Assembly: GCA_903891375.1 (NCBI GenBank)
Contig: CAITEL010000261.1
Span: 1-10,397 of the forward strand
Source: an uncultured Neisseriaceae bacterium
Lineage (GTDB): Bacteria; Pseudomonadota; Gammaproteobacteria; Burkholderiales; UBA11063
DNA: 10,397 nucleotides
Direction: 5' to 3'
Shown: one piece after another, positions 5,468 through 10,397 of the stretch
Position numbering within the stretch: the stretch's first letter is position 1
Layout: each line of letters begins with the position of its first letter
Notes under the pieces: model-generated
Databases searched by the model: none
Seen by the model: only the letters and a program-made list of their open reading frames with translations
Told to the model about the DNA's origin: nothing
Translations under genes and position numbers: made by a program

Positions 5468-6523
5468 ATGAAATCAAATATTAAACAAAATAAACAAGAA
5501 CTTCAACAAAACCCTACGGAAAATAAGATTGTTAGATTTGACTGGGCAATAAAAAATCTGTTGCGCAATAAAGCTAATTTTGATATATTAGAAGGGTTTT
5601 TATCTGAATTATTAAAAGAGCAAATAATAATTACCGAGATACTCGAAAGTGAAGCGAATAAAGATACCGAAGATGCTAAATTTAATCGGGTAGACATGCT
5701 GGTTAAGACTGCTACAGGTGAAAAAATTATAGTAGAGGTACAAACTGCAAGCGAATGGGATTTCTGGCATAGAATATTATTTGGTACTTCTAAAGTGATA
5801 ACTCAATATATTGAGCAAGGCAACCCATATGAAAATATTACTAAAGTAATCTCAGTGAGTATATTATTCTTTGAGTTGGGTAGTGGCAAGGATTATGTAT
5901 ATAAAGGCATTACTGAATTTAAAGGTGTACACAATAATGAGTTGATTCAATTCAACCAGCGCCAAGTTGAATCATATCTGAATAAAGGATATGAGTTTCC
6001 ATCTGACATATTTCCCACCTATTATTTGATCCAGTTGAATAAATTTGCAAATATTATAAAAGATAAATTTGATGAATGGGTATATTTATTAAAAAATGAA
6101 GCTATTAAATCATCATTCACTGCGCAAGGGGTTATGAGTGCTTCCAAAAAACTAGATATTCTTAAATTACCGAAAGTTGCTCGTCAGAGTTATGATAAAT
6201 TCATGGAAAATATTAGTTTTGAAGCTAGTTTAGCAAGGAATCATCATATAGAATTAGATATTTCAAAGAAAATTGGGATTAAAGAAGGCGTAGAAATCGG
6301 CATTAAAAAAGGCGAAGAAATCGGGATTAAAAAAGGCGAAGAAATCGGGATTAAAAAAGGCGAGGAACTTGGGATTAAGAAAGGTGTAGAAAAAGGAATG
6401 CATAATAAAGCACTAGAAATCGCCAAAAAATTACTGGATGTATTGGATGATGGGACTATTGCTATAAAGACTGGTTTATCAGTTGCTGAGGTTCGTGATT
6501 TGCGTGGAATATGTAATCCTTAA
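5468..6523 (+). CDS. Rpn-family PD-(D/E)XK nuclease (recombination-promoting nuclease / PDDEXK-type putative transposase)
   Basis: A 351-residue protein of the Rpn (RpnA-like, PDDEXK_2) family, DNA endonucleases first noted as putative transposases; E. coli members promote recombination and can act as toxic antiphage proteins. The N-terminal nuclease domain covers about 20-260: FDWAIKNLLR (24-33), the family opening; Asp76 in RVDMLVK; and Glu90-x-Gln92 in IIVEVQT, the ExQ variant of the PD-(D/E)XK core. WDFWHRILFGTSK (98-110) follows the core as in relatives. Residues 270-309 are five copies of an eight-residue GIKKGEEI-like repeat, then a short helical tail. The start is ATG without a clear Shine-Dalgarno. 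All catalytic residues I expect are present and the frame is intact. It stands alone between AraC and tdk, with no terminal inverted repeats marking an insertion sequence. Confidence 0.92.
   Translation: MKSNIKQNKQELQQNPTENKIVRFDWAIKNLLRNKANFDILEGFLSELLKEQIIITEILESEANKDTEDAKFNRVDMLVKTATGEKIIVEVQTASEWDFWHRILFGTSKVITQYIEQGNPYENITKVISVSILFFELGSGKDYVYKGITEFKGVHNNELIQFNQRQVESYLNKGYEFPSDIFPTYYLIQLNKFANIIKDKFDEWVYLLKNEAIKSSFTAQGVMSASKKLDILKLPKVARQSYDKFMENISFEASLARNHHIELDISKKIGIKEGVEIGIKKGEEIGIKKGEEIGIKKGEELGIKKGVEKGMHNKALEIAKKLLDVLDDGTIAIKTGLSVAEVRDLRGICNP
6126..6136 (+). promoter_or_regulatory. Possible internal ribosome-binding site and ATG within the Rpn gene
   Basis: AAGGGG (6126-6131) precedes an in-frame ATG (6134-6136, codon 223) by 2 bp. 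Initiation here would give a 129-residue C-terminal product containing the repeat tail but not the nuclease core. E. coli rpn genes are known to make such a short in-frame product (RpnS) that blocks the full-length toxin. The spacing is tight, so use of this site is inference. Confidence 0.3.
6275..6394 (+). repeat. Five tandem 24-bp repeats within the Rpn gene
   Basis: The unit begins GGGATTAAAAAAGGCG and ends GAAATC. Copies lie at 6275-6298, 6299-6322, 6323-6346, 6347-6370 and 6371-6394. Copies 2 and 3 differ at one base, the outer copies at a few more, and a decayed sixth begins at 6395. Each copy encodes eight residues (GIKKGEEI), so gain or loss keeps the frame. The near-identity of the middle copies points to recent slippage or recombination. 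Confidence 0.95.
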
Positions 6524-6544
6524 GATAACACGGCAACGGTCAAT

Positions 6545-6571
6545 GTCAATTCAAGCTTGAATGGGCGTTTT
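6545..6571 (+). terminator. Probable intrinsic terminator of the Rpn gene
   Basis: A perfect 14-bp palindrome ATTCAAGCTTGAAT (6549-6562) is extended across one A-G mismatch by GTC (6545-6547) pairing with GGC (6564-6566), and is followed by GTTTT. It begins 21 bp after the Rpn stop codon on the same strand. The T run is short, so strength is uncertain. Confidence 0.45.
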
Positions 6572-6671
6572 CTATATCAATAATTTTAGACAAGGTAGGC
6601 GACAAATAATTAAAAACATTAACTCAAGCATAAAATAGCTAAGTTGTTGATTATTCTGTTGTTGCGTTGGT

Positions 6672-6704
6672 TACCCACAGAATTTGTGGATAATTCTGTG
6701 GGTA
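6672..6704. other. 13-bp perfect stem-loop containing a consensus DnaA box
   Basis: TACCCACAGAATT (6672-6684) and AATTCTGTGGGTA (6692-6704) are perfect inverted repeats around a 7-base loop. On the minus strand 6693-6685 reads TTATCCACA, a perfect DnaA box, and 6671-6679 reads TTACCCACA, one mismatch from it. The element lies between the convergent Rpn and tdk genes. It lacks a T run on either side, so it is not a textbook terminator, though it may still stop or stabilise transcripts from either direction. Confidence 0.6.
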
Positions 6705-6730
6705 GCTTTGTGTAAAGATTATTATTAGTT

Positions 6731-7333
6731 TTATTTTATTGCTCCGCTATTGCCCTCTTTCCAATGTAACCTACATACCGATACATATTTAGTATCAATT
6801 GATTTTAAGCTATCATCATCAACAACGACAGGGTCGCCTTCCTTTATAGCGATACAATTTTTCACTAACATATTAAAGGTGGCTTTTTTTCCGCAATGAC
6901 AGATGGTTTTTAATTCTTCCAATGTGTCGGCAATAGCAAGAAGATGTGCGCTACTGGGGAATGCTCGACCGCAGTAGTCACTTCTTAGACCATAGCAAAT
7001 TACGGGGATTTTAAGATAATCGACGATATCGGATATCTGGTTAATTTGTTCAATACTAAAGAAATGAATCTCATCAACTAATAAACAGCCAATACTTTGT
7101 TTTGCGTGTTCAAACTTAACTAAGTCAAAAACGTTAACACCTAGAGTAATAGATAGAGCGTCTTTATCTAAGCCAATTCTTGATTTTACTTTATTTAAGC
7201 CTGCTCGTTTATCAATTTGTGAGGTAATAACTAAAGTATGCCAACCTCGATCTTGGTAATTATATGCGACTTTTAGTAGGTCTAGTGTTTTTCCTGCATC
7301 CATTGCAGAATAACGAAAGTATAATTTTGCCAT
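6731..7333 (-). CDS. tdk: Thymidine kinase (class II, Tdk type)
   Basis: A cytoplasmic salvage enzyme transferring phosphate from ATP to deoxythymidine. The 200-residue protein follows the E. coli Tdk pattern throughout. The P-loop reads YSAMDAGKT (usual MNAGKS/T, so Asn is replaced by Asp). The Walker B region is LLVDEIHFF with the catalytic Glu at residue 88. GLRSDYCGRAF is followed by the lasso region LEELKTICHCG, and the zinc ligands appear to be CHC plus C-R-L-H near the end. A GTG two codons upstream (7339) is possible, but GGGTGA, pairing with the 16S tail, is correctly placed for the ATG at 7333. It is last in the lpxK-trm112-kdsB-ygfZ operon, 32 bp after ygfZ, and convergent with the Rpn gene. 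Confidence 0.96.
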   Translation of the reverse strand: MAKLYFRYSAMDAGKTLDLLKVAYNYQDRGWHTLVITSQIDKRAGLNKVKSRIGLDKDALSITLGVNVFDLVKFEHAKQSIGCLLVDEIHFFSIEQINQISDIVDYLKIPVICYGLRSDYCGRAFPSSAHLLAIADTLEELKTICHCGKKATFNMLVKNCIAIKEGDPVVVDDDSLKSIDTKYVSVCRLHWKEGNSGAIK

Positions 7334-7365
7334 ATTCACCCATTTACATTAATAAACCATTGCAA

Positions 7366-8154
7366 TCAAAGACAAAGAGTCTCAATTAATAGAGGTTTTT
7401 GGTTCTCTTTATCCAAATATACACTGTCACAGCAATCTGTTTGTAAAGTAACCAGCCCAATATAATTTACTTCACGTTTTACTATGTCAACAATAATACC
7501 AACTTCTTGATTATTCAATTTTGGGCTTACCACCATTTGTCCAATTTTTGCTTCGGTGTTGGACATAAATTGGTACATTTTTCGTTTAGAATGGCCGAGG
7601 TAATGCATTCTGGCTACAATTTCTTGCCCGATATAACAGCCTTTTTTAAAATTAAGTCCATTGAACTCATCAAAATTAACATGTTGGGGGATTAATTGCT
7701 CCTGTGTTTCTGGGTAAATTTGCGGAATCATATTATTTATTAAGAATGATTTCCAAGTTGTATTGTCGGTTTTGCCAATATTTTGATCGGTTAAAATCAA
7801 ATAATGTTTATTGGGTAATTCTATATTAAATTTATCTTGTGGGTTGTTGGTAAATACTACATTTGTATTTAGTTTTTCTATTGTTACTTTTGCTCGCAGT
7901 ACGTACATTTTTAGTCGAGTGATCAATTTTTCAATTAATGCATCGGTAGTGATTAAAATATAACTATCTTCATTTTTTTTTAACCAAAAACTAGCAAATA
8001 TGCGACCTTTGTTGTTTAGATTAGCTGATAGTTGCGAATTATTTTGATCGAGTAACCTGACGTCATTGGTAAATTGTCCTTGCAGAAAAGTAGTTGCGTC
8101 TATGCCACTGATTGAAATTGCACCTAATGTATTGTTTAACAGTATGGGTAACAT
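7366..8154 (-). CDS. ygfZ: YgfZ family tRNA-modifying / Fe-S cluster protein
   Basis: A folate-binding protein of the YgfZ/GcvT-like family that supports assembly or repair of Fe-S enzymes such as the tRNA methylthiotransferase MiaB. The family signature K-G-C-Y-I-G-Q-E lies near residues 171-178, including the conserved Cys173, and runs on as IVARMHYLG. FLQGQFTNDV (23-32) is the usual N-terminal folate-domain motif. The 262-residue protein is clearly shorter than E. coli YgfZ (326), mainly through a reduced C-terminal region. The frame is open to a GTG at 8208 inside kdsB, but the ATG at 8154 has AGGTGG 9 bp upstream and begins just 1 bp after the kdsB stop, as expected in an operon. Tdk follows after 32 bp. 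Confidence 0.94.
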   Translation of the reverse strand: MLPILLNNTLGAISISGIDATTFLQGQFTNDVRLLDQNNSQLSANLNNKGRIFASFWLKKNEDSYILITTDALIEKLITRLKMYVLRAKVTIEKLNTNVVFTNNPQDKFNIELPNKHYLILTDQNIGKTDNTTWKSFLINNMIPQIYPETQEQLIPQHVNFDEFNGLNFKKGCYIGQEIVARMHYLGHSKRKMYQFMSNTEAKIGQMVVSPKLNNQEVGIIVDIVKREVNYIGLVTLQTDCCDSVYLDKENQKPLLIETLCL

Positions 8155-8155
8155 A

Positions 8156-8947
8156 TTAATAACCACCTTTACCTGATATTTCTCTATTATAAAAGAATTG
8201 ACGGACACGTTCTAAATCTTCTAGTGTATCCACCCCCCCCTCTGGGATAATATCACTTACCAGTACTGATAATTTATGTCCATTATATAGAATTCGTAAT
8301 TGTTCTAGTTTTTCTACGTGTTCTAGTGGAGATTCTGGCATACTATTATAGTTTTTTAGAAATTTAACAGTATAGGCATACATTCCAATATGTCGTAAAA
8401 AATTGATACCTAGTGGTAAATTAAAATTTAACTGTTCACCAAAACCATCTCTATAATATGGAATTGGAGCACGAGAAAAATACATGGCATAGCTATTGGT
8501 ATCAAGTACCACTTTTACAATACTGGGGTTAAATATTTCATTATCGGTATATATTTTATGAGCTATAGTTGCAACATCACTACCTTGGTTAATGATGAAA
8601 TTTGCTAAATTATTTATTATTTCTGGGTTTATTAATGGTTCATCACCTTGCACATTTACTACAATTTGATTATCATTAAGATTTAATTTATTTACAGCTT
8701 CGGCTAATCTATCGGTTCCTGTTGGGTGTTCTTTTTTTGTCATTATAACTTTTACACCATAGGTATTGCATATGGTTTCTATCTTGTTGTCATCGGTTGC
8801 CACTATCACATCTTTTGCCGTGCTTTGTAACGCTTGGCGCACTGTTCTGATTATTAATGGAACACCATGAATATCCAACACCATTTTGTCAGTTAATCGA
8901 GTAGATTGCATTCTTGCTGGGATTAAGACTATATATTCTTTATTCAT
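8156..8947 (-). CDS. kdsB: 3-deoxy-manno-octulosonate cytidylyltransferase (CMP-KDO synthetase)
   Basis: Activates KDO with CTP to give CMP-KDO, the donor for the inner core of LPS; cytoplasmic. The 263-residue protein has the full set of KdsB blocks: IPARMQSTRL (9-18), ATDD, TGTDRLAEA, VQGDEPLI, YFSRAPIPYYRD, HIGMYAY, SPLEHVEKLEQLR and PEGGVDTLEDLERV, with metal-binding Asp in QGDEP and GVDT. One oddity is RLTDK after the first block where relatives have RLPGK. I use the ATG at 8947, which overlaps the trm112 stop by 8 bp and matches the usual N-terminus; a TTG at 8956 is in frame but unnecessary. A run of eight G encodes the PEGGV segment (8233-8240). Confidence 0.97.
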   Translation of the reverse strand: MNKEYIVLIPARMQSTRLTDKMVLDIHGVPLIIRTVRQALQSTAKDVIVATDDNKIETICNTYGVKVIMTKKEHPTGTDRLAEAVNKLNLNDNQIVVNVQGDEPLINPEIINNLANFIINQGSDVATIAHKIYTDNEIFNPSIVKVVLDTNSYAMYFSRAPIPYYRDGFGEQLNFNLPLGINFLRHIGMYAYTVKFLKNYNSMPESPLEHVEKLEQLRILYNGHKLSVLVSDIIPEGGVDTLEDLERVRQFFYNREISGKGGY

Positions 8948-9116
8948 CAGTTTCAAGTGTCCTTGCTAAGTCAATTAGCATAACAGGAATATCGTCGTCG
9001 ATAGGATAGGCTAGTTTACATTTTTTACATATTAATTCGTTATTTTTTTTATCGTAATCAATTTTAGCTTTGCATAATGGACAGACCAAAATTTCTAATA
9101 ATTTGCTATCTAGCAT
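8940..9116 (-). CDS. Trm112 family protein (YcaR/UPF0434-like)
   Basis: A 58-residue protein. Two Cys pairs, CPLC (12-15) and CKKC (30-33), frame a small zinc-ribbon-like beta domain, followed by LAYPIDDDIPVMLIDLAR (35-52), the hallmark of the Trm112/YcaR family. Eukaryotic Trm112 is an activator of several methyltransferases; bacterial members are thought to be similar partners, though their role is less clear. The position between lpxK and kdsB is the conserved proteobacterial arrangement and by itself supports the call. The ATG at 9116 lies 41 bp after the lpxK stop, with AGGGA somewhat far upstream (13 bp). The end overlaps the kdsB start by 8 bp (ATGAATAA), suggesting translational coupling. 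Confidence 0.95.
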   Translation of the reverse strand: MLDSKLLEILVCPLCKAKIDYDKKNNELICKKCKLAYPIDDDIPVMLIDLARTLETDE

Positions 9117-9157
9117 ATTGTATTTTATCCCTATTAAATTATATTTGAGTTCTTTTA

Positions 9158-10180
9158 TTATGAAGATATCAGAGATTTAATTTGTTCAATTAAATAATTT
9201 GAATCTAAACACACCTCAACTTCTACAACCCATATTTTATCATTATTTAAGTAAGATAATTTTGTATAATCTTTTTCTGTAACAAAAATTGCATCATAAT
9301 TTTGTGGAATATCTTCTGCTTTATAATAATAATGGTCAGGAAAGGCCATTGTATTATTTAAATTAATTTTATTATTGCGAATAAAATCAAAAAATCGTGA
9401 AGGGTTACCCATACCTGCAAGTGCAATTGTGTTTAAATTATCAAAATCAATCGGTGATTTATGCTCTTGAGTGGTATGGTTATATATATCTTTTAAAACT
9501 AGTTTTTGTGAAATTACGGTGCTACCATTTGTAATATTAAATTTATTAATAAAGTCATGAATACTGCTGTATCCATTGATAACAATGCAATCAACAATAT
9601 TTAATCTGGTTACGTCTTCACGTAATGGGCCTTGTGGTAATATTTTTTCATTACCAAGCAATCGTGTAGAATCAATTACTACCACCTCATAATCACGTTG
9701 TAGCCGATAATGTTGTAATCCATCATCACTAATTACCAATTGAATATCGGGGTATTGATTTAACAGAGTCACCCCAGCTAAATAACGGTCTTGGCCAATT
9801 GCAACGGGAATATTGTGCTTGGCATAGATTAGTGCTTCATCACCAACTATTGTACTATCGGATACTTGTGTAACAATAGTTGCAGTTTTAGAGCTACCTT
9901 TGTAACCACGTAAAATAACCCCAGTGCGAATGCCATACTTTAATAATTCTTCAGCAATATGCACAGTTAGTGGAGTTTTACCGACACCACCCACGCTTAT
10001 ATTACCAATAATAACGACTGGTACTGGTAATTTATAGCTTTTTATTAAATGAAATTTGTATAAGTAAAAACGTATTTTTACAATTATAGCAAAAATAAAA
10101 GTGAATGGCATAAATAAAAGATAAAGAAGTAAATTGGTACGGGTATACCAATGTTTCTCAATTAATTGTTGTAATTTCAT
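9158..10180 (-). CDS. lpxK: Tetraacyldisaccharide 4'-kinase
   Basis: Phosphorylates the 4' position of the tetraacyldisaccharide 1-phosphate to form lipid IVA, the sixth step of lipid A synthesis, at the cytoplasmic face of the inner membrane. The 340-residue protein has the N-terminal membrane anchor (about 17-40) and the P-loop GNISVGGVGKTP (59-70). ILRGYKG (89-95) follows, then VGDEA, DDGLQHYRLQRD (152-163), LPQGPLRED (181-189), GMGNPSRFF, FPDHYYY and VTEKDYTKL, all in family order. The length is normal. The ATG start at 10180 has no clear Shine-Dalgarno. It is the first gene of the operon that continues with trm112 and kdsB. msbA, often next to lpxK, is not upstream here: the neighbour is a divergent gene. 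Confidence 0.98.
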   Translation of the reverse strand: MKLQQLIEKHWYTRTNLLLYLLFMPFTFIFAIIVKIRFYLYKFHLIKSYKLPVPVVIIGNISVGGVGKTPLTVHIAEELLKYGIRTGVILRGYKGSSKTATIVTQVSDSTIVGDEALIYAKHNIPVAIGQDRYLAGVTLLNQYPDIQLVISDDGLQHYRLQRDYEVVVIDSTRLLGNEKILPQGPLREDVTRLNIVDCIVINGYSSIHDFINKFNITNGSTVISQKLVLKDIYNHTTQEHKSPIDFDNLNTIALAGMGNPSRFFDFIRNNKINLNNTMAFPDHYYYKAEDIPQNYDAIFVTEKDYTKLSYLNNDKIWVVEVEVCLDSNYLIEQIKSLISS

Positions 10181-10224
10181 ATATAAAAACTTATTTCATT
10201 TTGTGTTTATTAGCATAATGTGTA

Positions 10225-10230
10225 ATTATA
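10225..10230 (-). promoter_or_regulatory. Candidate -10 box for the lpxK operon
   Basis: The minus strand reads TATAAT about 45 bp before the lpxK ATG. The -35 position at 17 bp holds TGTTAA, a weak match. As lpxK is the first gene after a divergent neighbour, a promoter must lie in 10181-10277; this is the best -10 I see. Confidence 0.3.
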
Positions 10231-10277
10231 CTATAAATAATAAGGCTTAACATATAATTACTAACTATTTTCAACAT

Positions 10278-10397
10278 ATGGGCTCAAAATCATATATAAT
10301 TATTGCTTTGATGGTCACCATACTAAGTATAGTTTTAAAGGATGTTTTCAAGTTGCGCCAATTTTTATTTATTGCTTTATTATTTTTATGTGGTGTC
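10278..10397 (+). CDS. Start of an unidentified membrane or exported protein (3' truncated by window)
   Basis: A frame open from an in-frame stop at 10248 runs off the window. From ATG 10278 it reads 40 codons with two hydrophobic stretches (IIIALMVTILSIVL, and FLFIALLFLCGV at the edge). The true start is undecided. A TTG at 10353-10355 is preceded by AAAGGA (10 bp away) and would give MRQFLFIALLFLCGV, a natural signal-peptide opening with a possible lipoprotein cysteine. That start would leave 10278-10352 as promoter region, including the palindrome at 10311-10321. The gene is divergent from lpxK. No function can be assigned. Confidence 0.45.
   Translation, partial: MGSKSYIIIALMVTILSIVLKDVFKLRQFLFIALLFLCGV
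10311..10321. promoter_or_regulatory. Short palindrome ATGGTCACCAT ahead of the right-edge gene
   Basis: A perfect 5+1+5 inverted repeat with a GC-containing core, lying 31 bp before the TTG start candidate at 10353. It would be a plausible operator if that start is used, and coding sequence if the ATG at 10278 is used. Confidence 0.2.

Noticed and set aside
6275..6394. CRISPR-like array
   Set aside because: The 24-bp units are directly adjacent without spacers and are in-frame coding repeats.
6244..6426. 60-codon minus-strand open frame made of IPISSPFL-like repeats
   Set aside because: It is the antisense reading of the 24-bp repeats in the Rpn gene; its repetitiveness comes from those repeats.
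5274..6730. Insertion sequence around the Rpn 'transposase'
   Set aside because: No matching terminal inverted repeats or target duplication flank the gene, and Rpn proteins are nucleases that do not define classic insertion sequences.
8155..8208. GTG start extending YgfZ by 18 residues into kdsB
   Set aside because: The ATG at 8154 has AGGTGG upstream and gives the usual YgfZ N-terminus; the extension is just kdsB read in another frame.

Overview
The window comes from an AT-rich (roughly two-thirds A+T by eye) Gram-negative bacterium, most likely a beta- or gammaproteobacterium. It carries lipid A/KDO genes in the order lpxK - trm112 - kdsB, an arrangement common in those classes and meaningful only for an outer-membrane cell. 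I cannot name the genus from the sequence. No rRNA, tRNA, CRISPR array or recognisable insertion sequence is present.

Layout. At the left edge (1-143, +) is the C-terminal tail of an unidentified gene, meeting tail-to-tail a minus-strand cluster at 157-2927. In transcription order that cluster is an exported Cys-rich protein of unknown function, uracil-DNA glycosylase (ung), and an MHS-type MFS transporter. The first two overlap and the third follows after 13 bp, so they probably form one operon. A terminator-like hairpin sits just ahead of its first gene. Next comes a Bcr/CflA-type drug exporter (3193-4353, -), divergent from an AraC-family regulator (4515-5273, +). This is the classic regulator/exporter pair, and the shared intergenic region holds a palindrome and a pair of 9-bp direct repeats 21 bp apart. 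The plus-strand gene at 5468-6523 is an Rpn-family PD-(D/E)XK nuclease (recombination-promoting nuclease / 'PDDEXK transposase') with a five-copy 24-bp in-frame repeat and a possible internal start. A probable terminator follows it, then a 13-bp perfect stem-loop holding a consensus DnaA box.

From 10180 down to 6731 runs one minus-strand operon: lpxK, trm112 (58 codons), kdsB, ygfZ and tdk. Gene ends overlap or nearly touch at three of the four junctions. LpxK phosphorylates the lipid A precursor and KdsB activates KDO for transfer to it, so the head of the operon serves the LPS core. Trm112 (methyltransferase partner), YgfZ (Fe-S/tRNA modification) and Tdk (thymidine salvage) are housekeeping passengers. 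At the right edge a plus-strand membrane or exported protein begins and runs off the window.

The most unusual material is the Rpn locus (nuclease with repeat tail, possible intragenic antitoxin start, upstream palindrome, downstream DnaA-box hairpin), the AraC operator candidates, the hairpin ahead of the exported-protein operon, a G8 run inside kdsB, and two MFS transporters that both lack the motif-A aspartate. I saw no clearly new multi-gene system.
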